A stretch of DNA of 64,000 bases from Augochlora pura (GCF_028453695.1 NC_135781.1:8382779-8446778); one strand, 5' to 3'. Positions 12,181 to 25,603 are shown, counted from the first letter of the stretch. Notes: generated by a model not told the origin, from the sequence alone. Numbers and translations are program-made.

Positions 12181-13060
12181 TACACGCGCACTAAACTCTA
12201 AAGAAGCATTCCTTCACAGACAACGATCAAACTGCAGTTTCATATTTCCGTGGCCGTGGATCCATTCCAGGAAAAATTGTGCGGCCCGTTCGCCGGTGAA
12301 TCTACGATGCAGTAAATAGTCCGATAGCCAGGGCCACGGAACGAATTCCGGCAAAAATTCGTTAAAGGCGAGTTACCGGAGTTGCGCGAGCGCCGGTGCT
12401 CTCTATCTCCGGCGGAGATACAGCTTGAAATAATGGTGTTTGCCCGGATCTCGAGATATCATTGTTAACAGCGGCCAACAACCTCGTATTTCGGGCTCGG
12501 GGGGAGGCTTCGCGCGGAAGGGCGGCGGGGAGGGGGGGGGGGGGGGGTGACTTCTGCCGAACGATTTAAAACCCCCGTACCGTCTCGGCGGGTACGGCGG
12601 AAGCGCGCAGACATTCCTGCAGGCGCGACGCGACGCGCGGCGCGGCGCGATGCGCCGGAGCCGAGTGCATTAACGTGGACGACGACCTACTTAGCGAAGT
12701 TCGAGCGACCATAAATCAGTACGCGCTGCCTTGTACTTATCGATGCTGCCACGTGAGTGCACCCGCTCTCCTCTTTCGCCCGGTTCCCTTCCGCGGCCAC
12801 GATACTGGATAAGGCGGCGCGGCCGAGCCAGCGGTTTCGTTATCACCGTTTGATAACAGGTCGTTCCTTGGACCCCGTGTCTCCTATCCCGTGAGAAAGT
12901 CTCGACTTTCGATCGACCGGCTGATATTAAATATCGCCGCCGCTCGAATGAGGAAAACACCGGGTTAGGTGCGCGATGCATCGCCTGTTTCGTACCAAGA
13001 GGACGCGTCGTTCGTGCATAATGACGACGATGTTAACAACTTCGCTGTTTCGAGCCGAAA
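12181..13060. other. CpG-rich block with G16 run
   Basis: CpG-rich DNA. A run of 16 G at 12532-12547, preceded by further G clusters from 12500, could form a G-quadruplex. The sequence at 12625-12655 is a CGCGA/CGCGG-type array. The minus-strand open frame at 12691-12981 has no gene support. Confidence 0.5.
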
Positions 13061-13640
13061 TTTGCATGTATGTTCGGTTATTTTTCTACGCATGAGTATA
13101 TCAATTCGCTCATCAATTAATTTCGGATTTATTGAATATAAGCGATGAGTCTTAGATAGTAATTTTAAATCAAAATATTAAAAGGTGTTCTTTATGAATT
13201 TAGTTTATTTTACACGAAAAATAAAAATTTATCGACAAATGCAACGTGAAATTTACAAAGCCAAGAATGATTACGCACAAGGACAGAAATTATTTATAAG
13301 TCTTGAAATTATATTTCTTGTTCAAAAATATTTCATATGGTCAATTTCTTCGCGAATGTTATAAGAAATATTAATATAGAACATTCATAGATGATGTAGA
13401 CTATTTCTTCCTTTTAACAGGCTCAACCTAATTTTATTATCCTGTGTTACAACTAATGCTCCAGTAACAGTTAACTCGTTCCGCGTTGCATCGACTAGAA
13501 TGAGTGCACATTACAACTTCCTCTCGAATCAATTTCTTGCCTCTCTACAAATAACCGAATAATTAAGAACGACAGAGTTAGCTGCGACAACTGTGTAAAT
13601 GAGATAAAAAAGAACCCTTGCAGCGTCTATAACGGACCAT
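13061..13640. other. AT-rich segment
   Basis: AT-rich spacer without recognisable genes or repeats. Confidence 0.6.
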
Positions 13641-15120
13641 CGCGTTGAAAAATGTCAACTCCGCGCGTCCCACGATTCGAGGAACCGATAAGCTTGTTCA
13701 AACTCATTAATATGTCCGGTATACTCGTAAATGCATTAGCTCGTCCATTATCAGTAGATCTGAAAACATCGGACGTTCCACGGAATGATAAAAATCGTCT
13801 TCACTAGTGTAAACAAAACCAGCGATATGACAGGACGGGGAAGCTAACCGAGAGGATGCGGTTCGCGGAACGATTCTGACGTGTCGCGAACAGCTTCGGC
13901 CGAGTAGTCGCGATACCGCCTAAGTATCTTTTTATCGCCGCGGGATCCATAGAACCCGTCCGGTGAAAGTGTTTCATCGGTTCGTCGAAAAGAATCTCGA
14001 ACGCGTCGCCGTTCGCCGGAGTCGTCAATTACTTGAACAAACCGGCCACCCTACTGATCCTCCTCTCACTCTGTCCCTCACCTTTGTCTCGCCCGTCCCC
14101 ACCTGAAGATTTTCTTCGCCGCGTGAAACACGCGGCTTGGCTACCATTCCCGATCCTTTGTGACTCATTACGTCACTGTAACTTCGCCTTAACTGCCGCC
14201 TAACCGAACTCCGCGGATATTACTGTTATAAGATAACTGACATGCGGTTTGCCAGCGCAATTCCGCCGGTCTTTGTAAATTGTAAATCATAGATTATCGG
14301 GCGATTGAAAGAAATAAATGAGTATACTACGTCGGCGATTAGTTGATCGTAGACATTACTTAGGCTCGAGGCACACGACAAGCGAAACGCACACCGCGAC
14401 AAAACTGTAATATTGAATTTCTTGTGTTTCTCAAAACCGGGGATAGATGTACGAAAAGATTTTTGTAAATGAATATTTATATGACACTAAATATCGCTGC
14501 TTCTCCATGATTAGTATACTCGTCGAACATAGCTGACTGGTTAAGAAACGCTAGAAATTCAGGGGCGACCTTATAGTTCAGTCGCCGTGTATAGCGAACG
14601 AACAGCGGTGACGACGTTAGCGTCAATTAGCCTCGAAGATCCTACGCGGAGTAATCAAAGTATGTCGGTCATTGTTTGCTCATCGATACGGAGACAATTG
14701 GGTTAAAAGCGACTCGGAGCTGCTCGGAACGCCGAGACACGGGATGCTGTAATATGGAAAATGTTGTTTATCGTGCAAGGAACGAGAGCTTTGAGCAGCC
14801 GTCGTCGCAGTCGGTGGTCGGTCAAAGGCATCGCGAAATGAAGCTCTCTGTATGCCGCGTCGTCATTATTGTAAACCGCAGGTAGACAATGCGACGGGGC
14901 GAGCATATCTCGAGTGCAGCCGGCGTACGGGCCCCCGGCGACCATTGTCGAATCGGAAGGAAGATTTGCTTTGCATGCGACATCCTTTTCGAGCCACTCG
15001 ACGTGACGTCTGATTCGTCGCTTACGTGTACACTCGCGAAATCAATGGCACGTTCGCTTCGGGCATAGCTGTGTTATTCCGAACCCTGTGAGCAAGAGAA
15101 GCAACGCTAGGCTTGTTTTT
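13641..15120. other. Mixed, partly CpG-rich segment
   Basis: CpG-rich with AT-rich interruptions. A CRE-like TTACGTCA lies at 14169-14176. Open frames at 13804-14028 and 14676-14945 overlap on opposite strands and have no supporting context. Confidence 0.45.
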
Positions 15121-15794
15121 AACCCTGGCGCCCCTAATGCTGAGTTCACTTGTCTGCGAGTATCGTGTCGGCTGCGTTTGTCACCTTAAATTAAGACATT
15201 TATAGTTGCTTTTTCTGTAATTATGTCTATATTATGGTAATTTTATGTCTGATGTTAATAAGTTTGTAATTAGCATTAACCACGCGCAAGTGTACATATA
15301 CAGTTCCACCCTTATATTGACAGTCAGTTATTTAAGTATTTTTCTAAAAATGACAATTAACTATGCTGAACCATCTTTTGAACACTGTCACATCTTATGG
15401 TTGTAAGATAAAGATTTATATAAACGATCTTAAATACTAAGGTTAGAAAACCTTTTACATACTTGGTCAATTACGTAAGAATAATAAAAGTATCGTTAAG
15501 ATATATTAAAATCATTTAAAAATGGAAGACATCTTCTTGAGGGTATTCTTCAGTCTTTACACATTGAATACACTAACAATTTCAACAATTTTCCAGCGAT
15601 ACTGAGTCATTTCTGACAACAAAACCTTTTATCTTTTCTTTCGTAATGTTTGTAATACGCTAATTTAAAATAAAAAGAAATATGTGTTTATCAAGAAGAA
15701 ACGAAACATTTGTCAAAAGCAGATAGTCTATTCAATTTTCACAAAAGCATAAGTCATCGTTCTAATTACTTTCGGTTATCTTAAATATAAGAAA
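15121..15794. other. AT-rich segment
   Basis: Starts near TTAACCCTGGCGCC at 15119, a word like the end of a TTAA element but without a mirrored partner, then AT-rich to 15790. No gene. Confidence 0.5.
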
Positions 15795-16199
15795 ATGCAA
15801 TCAAATTACAAGAAGCTGTCGCGTAAAAATATAAAATCTCTAAAATTTAGTATCACCCATATCAATCATACATCGATTTTGTTAAATTGTACTGCAGGCC
15901 ACATAAATTCGAAGAGAATAGTGCAACAATCATACCAACATACAATACTCGAAGGTCATGTACGAGCAATCTGGCAGCCAGCATGTCCCATCGTCGACGA
16001 CAACATTTATCGTTCCGAGGGAATGCGAGAGATTTGTCGAGGCTCTTTCCGGCGTGAGTGTTGTCTTCCGTTGATTGCAGTCAGGAGTGTAAGACCGCGA
16101 GATCGCGGCGATAATCGTTACTGCGTAGACATCAGCCCTTCGAGCGGTATTAAAAGAGATACTACGCGATCCGCGCGACCGTACGATACTTTCGCCTAG
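15795..16199 (+). CDS. Open frame of 134 codons, unrecognised
   Basis: The frame starts at a true ATG with AAA before it and ends at TAG. The first half lies in AT-rich DNA, where a long frame is less expected, and it encodes a Lys/Asn/Ile/Ser-rich segment. The second half, in CpG-rich DNA, is Arg-rich. No signal peptide, membrane segment or known motif is visible. In 64 kb a frame of this length can arise by chance, so I keep it only as a weak hypothetical. Confidence 0.2.
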   Translation: MQSNYKKLSRKNIKSLKFSITHINHTSILLNCTAGHINSKRIVQQSYQHTILEGHVRAIWQPACPIVDDNIYRSEGMREICRGSFRRECCLPLIAVRSVRPRDRGDNRYCVDISPSSGIKRDTTRSARPYDTFA

Positions 16200-16680
16200 C
16201 CCTGAACTAAATCTCCCCGTGACCGTCCGATTACGACTCGTAGCTCTGGCTACATACGCAGAGAAGCACTAAAGCGCGATCGTGTCTGCCTTAGTAGTGC
16301 TTTAATGCCACGGTAGCCACCTACACGTATACCCATAGACCCTGTGTCTCTCGTAAAAGCAATTGTATCAGGCCTCGTTTATATCGTCTCTTCGGGGTTC
16401 TCTCTTTGTCGCGTCTCGCACGGTAAAGGTAGAAAATCGTTCGAAAGAGTGTAGGTGCCACTTCTGCTTCGACGTTTCTCGTTTTGTTTCTGTTCACGGT
16501 TCTTTCGCTTATTGCTGTTCCGCGTATGTACCGTTGCAACTTGTATGGGCAATGCGAACGCAATTGGCCGGCAGGACATAAAACCGGCGCGAACACGTGC
16601 TGCATAGGCCCGGGTTTCGTATCTTTTCTATAGCGTCGCGAAGTGGTCTAAAAGATCACCTTTTCTAGCCAGAATAGAAT
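16200..16680. other. CpG-rich segment
   Basis: Contains a short imperfect inverted repeat (AGCACTA near 16265 and TAGTGCT near 16296). Three overlapping frames on both strands at 16321-16605 cancel each other as evidence. No gene called. Confidence 0.45.
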
Positions 16681-17190
16681 ATCTAAAACCTGAGGTATGA
16701 AACTGTTTTTGTCATTCTTCAAAATTCATAGTATTAGCCGTTTTATATAAACCATGATGACACTGAAGACGAAATTCAAGATTTCAAAGTGAAACCATGT
16801 ATAGTAAGAATTTATTATAAAGCGTATACAAACAGTTTCGAATTAATATTTTAAACATATTATTAAGCGTATCTTCATTGTTTAAATGGTCTCTAAGAAT
16901 GATTTAATTCACGTGTCAAAGCCGTAATATTTGAAACGACACCTGATTTGTTTCTTATTCAATTTTCTTTTTAAACGATGTTCCCAATCAATCATAAATT
17001 ACCAGTATTCATTTTTCCACAAATGTTATAAAATGAATTTGAAAAAGATATTCTTTTATCCGAATATAGATGACCTATATTTCAGAAATGATGAACTTTT
17101 ATTTTTGATTTCACGATACCTTGGTGTCGTGACGAATTCAGTGGCCTACTATAGCGCAACCTTAAACCTTGAATTAACGCTGAAATGATT
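16681..17190. other. AT-rich segment
   Basis: AT-rich. The 85-codon frame at 16931-17188 is rich in Phe, Leu, Asn and Tyr, as expected of translated AT-rich DNA. No gene called. Confidence 0.5.
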
Positions 17191-18500
17191 TTAACCAGAA
17201 AAACAGGTTTACAGTTCCCCGTACACGGAACATATTCGAGGTCCATTCGAAGCGTTCCAGCCGCCGCGCCGCGGTGCAAACGATTACGGGATTCGACACG
17301 CGCGTCTCCTAGTATTGTTGTTGTTGTCCCCCCGGGACGCGATGCGCGAATCCGTGGCTAAGCGCCGCTATTTCCGAGATAATACTTCGGCCATGCCGGA
17401 AGTTCAAGCGTGCCGCCGGGAAATGTGGATAATTGCGGTCCAACCGCACTGGGTCAATCACCGAGATACGCATTGTTTGACTGCGTGCAAGGAAACTGCG
17501 TTACGTACGGACGCCCGGCGCACGGACACGTTTCGGTTTGAACCCTGCGGTCGTCGCGAGCGTTTGATTCGTCGGAATCGATTCGTGTCCGTTCCGCGTA
17601 CCCTACGGTCTATCTGTTTAGCAAAAATCGATCGGCCGGTTGAACAGCGTTTCGAGAAACAGCACGGCGAATAAAGTGTTCTCAAGGTTGGATTCTTTCG
17701 GATTCAAGGACATCAACATTTTTTTTCCAGAGAGAATTAACAGTTATCCACGGCTATCGCATTACGATTGATAAATAAGAAACACAGACACGCGTGAAGT
17801 ACGGCGACCTTCGGAGCGTTTTCCGAGGATCTATTCTTATTAAATCATTATTCATTGTTTATGTGATAACGTCAACGGTAGCCGCGCATGCCTGAAAATC
17901 TTTCAGCGCCGCGAACAAATAATATAAGCCGCGGGAATGCTGCTAATTTATTGCAATATTTTGCTTGTGTCACGTATGCTTTGATGCAACATCTGCTATA
18001 ACGGTCTGTCGAGTATTATAATGCCGCAAGCGTGGAGATGCATTAAAATCATAATAATATTGGCACATCGTGTAAAAGATGTTAAGAAATTTATTCGGCC
18101 TTCGCTATAAGAGCTTGTTTTATTGACGATCTTTTTTCATGATAAACGTCTTCCTAAACATTTCGCGAAAAATGGAATGATTATGAGTAGCATCTTTGCA
18201 ATGTTTTTGTCACTATAAAAGCATAAATGCATTCGACGCATACGTCGCATCTGGACGCGCACAGAAAATTCTATAATTCTGCTTAGACAGGCACAGCAAC
18301 TATACGTATTATGTGTCCCTCGTTCTTGTCATAATACGATCTATACATAACGGAACATACAGAAAAAACAATCAGTTAATTAGCAAGACAATAGACAAGC
18401 CACGCATACGATATACATGTAACATGAGTTATTACTTGTAAGAAAATTATTATACGCTTGCTATCTCTATAAAAAGATGTAAATGTCGCCACCACGTTGA
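17191..18500. other. CpG-rich then mixed segment
   Basis: CpG-rich to about 17700, then mixed. Opposite-strand frames at 17315-17674 and 17458-17685 overlap and look compositional. Nothing recognised. Confidence 0.5.
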
Positions 18501-19892
18501 TATTTGTCTAAATAAGGATGGACGATGTAACAGTTGAAGCAACAGCATCGAATAAATTCATAAGGGTAGACGACCGCAGAGGAAAATTGCCATGGAACCG
18601 CAATAGGAACAAGAGAACAGTTTTGTTTTCCCGCGTTTTCTTGATACGACGAGCGGCCGTGCTTATTGACTCGCGTGCCAGTTCCCTGACACAGAAGCTC
18701 CGTTCCAGTTGTAGAATCCGTGCTTCCCTTCTTTCCTGGTTCCGTCGGCGATGAAGTTATTCGACGAACAAAGCTATCAGCCGCGCAATCTCTCGTTCCC
18801 TCCTCTCGCGTGGCCGCCGCGCGGATCGCGTAACTTCGAGATTAGCAAATAATATCGGGGCCAAGGTTACTACGGGTGTTGCACCGTTGCGTCCGCGGAA
18901 CAATGAAATTTCACGCAAGCCGAACACATCGCGGCGAGTAATCGACCAGGCCGTTTCTGCGCGTAAAAATGCTCGCTCGCGAGGCCATTGTTCTGCACGC
19001 CGTGCGTGCACCCGCGCTCGCAGCTCGCGAGAGCCCACCTCCGCTTCCACTGATCCGCTCACGGACGCATCTTCGAACGCTTTTCCGCTTCTCACGGCGA
19101 GATCGGTATCGCCGGGTGCTCGTCACCGGATGCAAACGTTAAGCACTCGTTATGCATTTATGCGCGTTTACCGCGTGCCACGGTTATTCGGCCCGTTGTA
19201 AGTCGGCTCTGTCGTCGCTCGACGCGTTATCACTAATTAGCCCGCGTAAATCACGTACCGGCGCGAATGGCGGCGCGCAATTAACCATTCGCCGATGATT
19301 TTACATGCAAATTTTACATGACGCCGCCGCGAAATTTCACCGGTGATGGGGGGAGGGGGGGCTGGGGGGAATTATTACATTATCAGGGTCTACGGACCGA
19401 AATTTTTCTCCGCTCACAATGTAAAAACCATCCCTGTCCATTTACTCGCGCGCTGAAAGCACTTTGCGCCGTTTACTACCGTGCGCCGCGGCGATACATT
19501 TTTTAATGCCCGCGTTGTAACCTTATTTTCATGTGTACAGCCACGGTTTTACCAAACTAGTGTTTTCGGAAATTAAAACCGCCGGTGCGCAGATTGGGTT
19601 TGTGCGAGCCGCGGAGGAAATTATTTTTTGGTTCCGTTTAATGATGAAAACCTTTGCCGAGATTAAATGCGCTTTTTAAAATGTCTGCGTGCAGCGAACA
19701 ATTTCGTTATGAGCAAAAGAGGCTGTATTTTTATAAAAACAGACGCAAATCGTGGGTTTTAATACTAAACCTACTGAGGTATTTTATAAGAATTAAGACA
19801 CCTACTCAATCGTGTTGACAACCTTAAAACAAGAGAATGTAAAACCAATTAAAATAAAAGAAGTAATATTTATATCTTATTTCGTGCAAATA
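18501..19892. other. CpG-rich block, then AT-rich
   Basis: CpG-rich from 18500 to about 19640 with arginine-rich frames on both strands, a signature of composition rather than coding. A G-rich tract (GGGGGGAGGGGGG type) lies at 19348-19370. AT-rich from 19640. Confidence 0.5.
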
Positions 19893-20180
19893 CAATGGGG
19901 AGTAAAATTGAGTTCATATTTTCAAAATAGTATACATTTTTTAAAACTGGCCTAAATTGAATTTTTCTGTAAATGTTAGAGGGACTAATTCATTGTGCAA
20001 TGACTGAAATACATTATTTTTAATTTTAATATTACTTGGTATTTTCACTTTTTTATCTGATTCTTTAATGAAAGTTTAAAAAATGCTTTTCAGTCATTGC
20101 GCGTTGAACTAACATTTACAGAAAAATTCAGATCACTTAGACCAGTTTTAAAAGTATCGAGTCAATCTTGCTCCCCACTG
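19893..20180. mobile_element. Tc1/mariner-type foldback MITE, 288 bp
   Basis: The left end CAATGGGGAG and the right end CTCCCCACTG are inverted copies, each next to a TA dinucleotide (19891-19892 and 20181-20182), the target used by Tc1/mariner transposases. The arms stay similar far inwards: for example GAATTTTTCTGTAAATGTTA on the left is mirrored on the right, and CAATGACTGAAA is found in both arms. The whole element can therefore fold into a long hairpin. No transposase frame. Relatives lie at 12073-12160 and 41184-41221. Confidence 0.8.
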
Positions 20181-20182
20181 TA

Positions 20183-20340
20183 CGTTTTCGTAGAAACTCC
20201 GAAGATGCAGGAAATCTGTAAACTCGACGCGATGATTAATACTGTATGACAAATGTCTTAGTAATGAACTCAATCTTCTGCACCTCTGACATGTAAGTGC
20301 AAATCACATTTGTAGAGGCTTGCATGTAATGTAAACTTTC
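20183..20340. other. Spacer
   Basis: Short mixed spacer. Nothing recognised. Confidence 0.6.
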
Positions 20341-21634
20341 TTCAACGAAAAGAAGACACGACGAAAGAGGCGTCCAGAAGAGGATCGCGGAGAGGAGACT
20401 GTTGCATCATAGAGCGGCGTCGAGAGCCGTTGACATTTTGCTCGGCGTTCCACGAAAGTTTACCGTGTTCGCTTTCCAAACGGTCCATGGAAGACCATCT
20501 TGTGTTTTTCACCATTCGATAGTGTTCCAAAGTGGCGGCGATCGCGGTCGCGGTTCGATTCCCCGCGTATTGTTTCGCAAGACCGTCGTCGGATGAATCA
20601 GCGGGACGAATAATACCGTCGACGGGAGGCCCGATAAGTGGAAATTCATGGAACGATTGGACTCCGTCTGTCCTCTTCCTCCCTCTCCCGCCTTCCCTCT
20701 CGGATACCGGATTAACCAGTTTTTGCCTCTAAACTCCGGCATCGAAAGAGCCCGTAGGGTGGCGGACGGCGAGAGCCGGGGACCCACGTGGCTCCCGGAG
20801 GGAACTTTCGTTGGAGGACGAACGCTGCCTACCGGAGTTACGCGGTCCGGATTCTCGAAGGAACTCGAAATCGAAAGCACGCCAAAGCAGGCCGGCTTCC
20901 GTGACGCAATCGAGCGCCGTGCCGGTGTTCCTGACCTGCCTTCATTTTTTATCCCCCCACCGAGGCACGCGTGGCTGCGTGGTAGCTACCGTGGCAGACA
21001 GCCAAGTAGCAACCGCGATCCGAGGCATAGGCCTCATAACGACGGACAACCGGTAAAGTTGCGCGGCCGCTGCGGCCGCCGCGGCGTTGGCTCCCGCAGG
21101 ATAAAAATCCTGGCACACGCGCGGCCGTATACCGGCTAGCGCACATCGACGCCGATGGAGGTGGACATGGTGCCGGGGCTCGGGTGGGGGCCGATCGAGA
21201 GACAGACCGACCAGCCGGCCATTTCTTGGCTTGCGACACCCTCCGCCACGGAGAACAGGCGCGTTTTCCGCTCCTTGGCCTTAATTAACATCTGACACGA
21301 GTCCAGTGTACCACCACCCTGGCCGATCGCCCGCCGCTAGGACCTTCAACGCTTTTTTCCCTACCTTGCCTCTTAATGCCGTTTAATTGCTCCTCCAGCT
21401 GTGGATACGAGGTTGAAAACAGAGCTGACCGATGCTTGCTTAACCCTGAAACGACGTCGTTTTGCCAGGTGCGCGCGGGGGTAACGATAGTATCAACTAT
21501 GCCCGGTCTATTCTGCGAGGAATTACTGAATCCGATTGCGAATGAATTAGTATCCCTCGGGCTGTAATCCATCGCCCATTTTAACGTAGATCATAAGTAT
21601 TATATTAATGGGAACCGGTCGTTGCACACTTATA
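20341..21634. other. CpG-rich block
   Basis: Strongly CpG-rich between 20500 and 21300 (for example GCGGCCGCTGCGGCCGCCGC near 21063). Frames are open in many phases on both strands (such as 20648-21139 plus and 20509-20880 minus), with Arg/Pro/Gly/Ser-rich products. No start, splice or domain evidence. Confidence 0.5.
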
Positions 21635-21950
21635 TTAACCCCTTGCTCCACTATAACAGAGATGGTCGCACGTGAGATAAATGAGAGCCGCATATCGGTT
21701 TATATAAAATTAATTACACAAATTCAAAGTTGATTGAATCAACGTAGCTAATTATTATAGAAAAAATTCCGTAATCATCGAGTATAGAAATCGTATTGAC
21801 AGGAAAAGTTTAACTAGTTCGAAGAAGTATCTCTGATAAAGTTCGAGCGCTGGGTCACAACAACCGCATTGCTCGCAATAAAAAGCTACGTACATTCTAT
21901 TTAAAAAGTTTGTCGAATATTCGAGTATATGCAATCGGGTGAAATAAATT
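21635..21950. repeat. Solitary piggyBac-like end in AT-rich DNA
   Basis: TTAACCCCTTGCTCCACTAT starts at 21635. It shares TTAACCC and CCACTATAA with the right-hand end of the 33020-37130 segment. No inverted partner was found nearby, so the element is decayed or this is coincidence. The rest is AT-rich and empty. Confidence 0.35.
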
Positions 21951-22860
21951 TGACTCGAGAATGCGTGTTCCGGTTGCGTGGCGGCGCGAAAAGTGGTCGC
22001 GCGGTCGTTCCTGGAAATTGAAGTACGCTCGGCGCGAAACTGCCGGAAGAAAAACAGCGAGCGGGAAGGAGAGTAGCGACACGAGGACCGAGCCGAGTCG
22101 TCGCAGGTTCCTTGACTCCGTCGTCGCCATTTTTCCGGCGGCGGGCAATGTTCGCTGTATTTGACTTGGTAATGCCAAAGGTCTTGTATACTCTCCGGAC
22201 TCCTCTTTCTCCCACACCTCGCCAGCGTCGACACAACAGCTTCGGTGTGGTGGTAGGTCCTGGTGTTCCGCTCCGTCTGATCCTAGGACAAGTCGACGCT
22301 CGCGCGACTACCCGGCTGTTTTGTGCGTTCCGGAAACAGCAGCTCGTCGATTCGGAACGATACGACGCTCTCGGCATTTCGCGAAATTACATCGAACTCG
22401 GTGCCCCCCCATACCGTCGCGCTCGATTTTCTCATCTCGTTCGACGATCCGCTTGATCGTTCCCCGCTTCTTCTTGTTCCCATTCCTCGTCGACTCGTCG
22501 TTCCGTTTCCGGCCGTCTACTTCGTTACCGTGTTCGCTGACCTCGGACAAGGTCTTATCTGACGCGATGAAACGCCGCGCGCCGCGACGCGAACGGTACA
22601 CACTGTGTGTGTCGCAGAGTTTAAGCTGCCCTCTCCCGAGCCCGATCCCAGCTCCGCGACAATTGCTGCTGATGGCGGCGCGACCCCCGCCGAATAAACT
22701 TTGATCTTGTCTGGCTACTCGAACACTCGCATCAGTCTGATAAGTTTCTTCGACGACCCTTTCTTCGTTGTCGTTTCGACGTTTTCTCCTAAATCCTGAT
22801 TAATTTTCTCGGTGGGCGATGCCGCTGGAGATTAAATACGTTCTAGGAGACCTTGAGACA
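21951..22860. other. CpG-rich block
   Basis: CpG-rich island. Up to five overlapping frames are open at once between 21961 and 22704, on both strands, which argues against any one of them. No gene called. Confidence 0.5.
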
Positions 22861-23600
22861 TTGTGAAACAGTTTTAATTAAAAACAGGGTGATCTCGCCA
22901 TTGGTTGAGTGTTAATCTAAAATGTAGCATGAATAAATGTAATAAAATAATATTGTCAGGAAACCCCGCCAGTCATCAAACAGCTGTCATGCGTCCTTAT
23001 TAGAATTAAATCTAAATTATTCCTAATTATTATTGCATAATATAATAAAATTCTTTACAATCTTCCTAAACAATTTAGCGCCTCTCTCAAACTTTCCTGA
23101 ATCGACGATGCTCTTATCATAATTGTTGAAACATGTTAATCGTGTTACCTACTGTCAAAAACGGTCGCCTGTAGAAAGAATAGGTCACGGTTGCTTTGGT
23201 TTACGACTGTCGCATGTCGCGGTGAGATTCCTCGCTTACGCGCACCTGTCCATGACCCTTGTAAACGACACCACTTGCTTGTAACTGTGATATAAACGTA
23301 CGACTTTCGTCTTTAATTTCTGTGCATATCCCACGTTTTATCTACAACAGAAATGATCTATATTATTTCTTTACTTCGAATCTTATTTTGTAAGCCAATG
23401 ACTGGTATAATAGGAGAACTTATTCGATTGAAATCTTCCAATATCCTCCACGAGCTCGAACAGAACTTCATCGAACAAAAGGCGAAAGTGAGAGAAAACC
23501 CGTCCGTCCCGAGAACAATATAGATTCCTGCGGGGTTCCTATTACCCGTAAAGTTTTCCCGTTGCGTTTGTCGCTGCATTTCAAGATCGGCGACGAGCTC
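22861..23600. other. AT-rich to mixed segment
   Basis: AT-rich to about 23100, then mixed. The minus-strand frame at 23358-23579 has no supporting context. Confidence 0.5.
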
Positions 23601-24756
23601 CTGTTACTTTTACTGGCCTTGTCAGCATGACGCGTAAGTAAACGTCACTTCGGTCGATGATGCGTTTCATTGGCTCCCTGAGCGAGATTTTATCATCCGC
23701 TCATGAGAAACCGTCGCGGTGAGCACTGCCGCTCGGTGTTCGAAAAGGGACGACTGATTTTCCAGCTGGACTCGTGAACAACCCGAAAGGGTGCTTCTTC
23801 CCCCCGGTTCCCCACCGCCGCCCATTAAAGCTTGGCTCGACGCTCGGCTCAGCTCGGTAATCAACGTTTTGCAATCGATAGGGTTGGAATGCGAGAGTAT
23901 AAAACGACGTGAATTTACGGCTGAGGTTAATCGTAAATTTTTCTAATCGGCCGTAACGAACCGCGCTCGATACGGGATCGCGCGCGTAAATTCCCGGAAG
24001 CGGTGGCACAAGCGGTTGCGGCGGGAAACAGTGGAAAACTGCCGGTGAATGATAAAAGGGAACAGGGGGGAAAATAAAAAGGCGAACAAAGCAACCGGAA
24101 CGACGGCGTGGCATCATCCCCGGCCGGTTAGTTGATTATCGAGTCGTGCGCTGCGTTACGAAAGTATCGCGGCTACGCGATTCAGTTATGGCTGCGCAGT
24201 GGCGCGAACCGTCCAAGGTCAGCGCAATCATCTCCTTCGTCCGCTCGAGCAAGACTGAATTTTTGCTCGGCTGTCGTGTAATGCGAAGTACGCGGAGTAT
24301 ATCTTATCATTCATTTTGCCAAGGATTGCGTTGCAGGTTTTACTTGAGCGAGCGAGCAAACGCGAGAGGCAGAAACAAGAGCAACATCGCGCGCGGTCCG
24401 ATCTTCGCTCCCTCCCTTCGTAATAAACTAACGGATTATTTCCTTACACGGTGCAACCTGGCCGCGACCCCCTCGCCGCTGCGCGCCGCGCGCCGCGCGC
24501 ACCCCCTCGATCGGAAATTATATCGCGTTCTTTCATTTTTCTCGCGCTTAGCGGGGAACGAACGAGCCGCGAGCCACTATTTTCAGCTGATCCTCCAGGC
24601 GATTTCAGGCTATCGACTAAATTTAAGTCTCTTTGTGAGTTGCTGCACGAGCTTCTCGGAAAACCTCACCCTTCCGCGCCCCGTTTTAGGCGCTATGGGT
24701 TTCGAGAACGCGAAATCGGTTGTACTGGGTGGCTTGGATTCTACTGCTAACTATTA
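23601..24756. other. CpG-rich block
   Basis: CpG-rich, with a GCGCGCCGCGCGCCGCGCGC-type stretch near 24480. The 203-codon plus frame at 24146-24757 runs through it, but its product shows no domain and another frame (24451-24750) is open inside it. Treated as compositional. Confidence 0.45.
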
Positions 24757-25603
24757 AATATTTATTCTTATTTACTGTTAATTACTTCACTATTTATTAG
24801 CTGTTGCAAGTTTATAAAATGGTCGTGTTCAGTACGTTTTATTTAATAAACGGAAAAATGAGACTACCAAGGTACATTTATATCATTAGAAAAATGGTTC
24901 TCTGGGAACTACTTTCAAAAAAATATTATTTTCATTTTCTGTCAACTACATTCTCTTAAATACAATTTATTTTCGAAGTATATTACTTAAAGGTTCTACC
25001 TAAATATACTATCAGTTTAAGAATTGATTCCATTGATGTATTTATGACTGCTTTAATGTTATAATCACAATTGTTGAATCAACATAATATTTTGACATAA
25101 TATTTTGTCCTATCAGATCTAGAATGTAATTATATTATTTCCTGAAAAAGTTTTCACCCGATATATGTTATCGCTGCTTGATCTTAATTTAAGAAAAGAT
25201 AGTATATTTATCATTGCATAAAACAAATCATTTCGATTTTAGCATCACATATATTGGCCATTAAAATGATTGATGTCTAAGTCAACTAAAGATTACTAAT
25301 ACCTTTTTTGTAATTTTTTGACGCTTATGATACAGAACAATCGGAATAACTCGTTTTCAATTTTTAAAAAAATATAAGTCTTTGAATTAGAATTTAACAT
25401 TGATAATTTTCCCTAGAAAGTACATTAATTACTTAGGCTGCCAAGAAGTTCGCAGACACGATAAATGTTCGATAACTTATAGAATTCGTTGAAAGGCTTA
25501 CATCTTCTAAATTTATTTATTTTTGGGCTTTCTAATAGTTCTTCGAAGGGAATATAAGGCATCGATTGATGACAAAATTACATAAATATAAATAGTAAAT
25601 TTG
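24757..25603. other. AT-rich segment
   Basis: AT-rich. Nothing recognised before the poly(A) signal of the minus-strand candidate gene. Confidence 0.6.

Noticed and set aside
24146..24757. 203-codon plus frame
   Set aside because: It lies in CpG-rich DNA with a second frame open inside it, and no domain, splice or poly(A) support.
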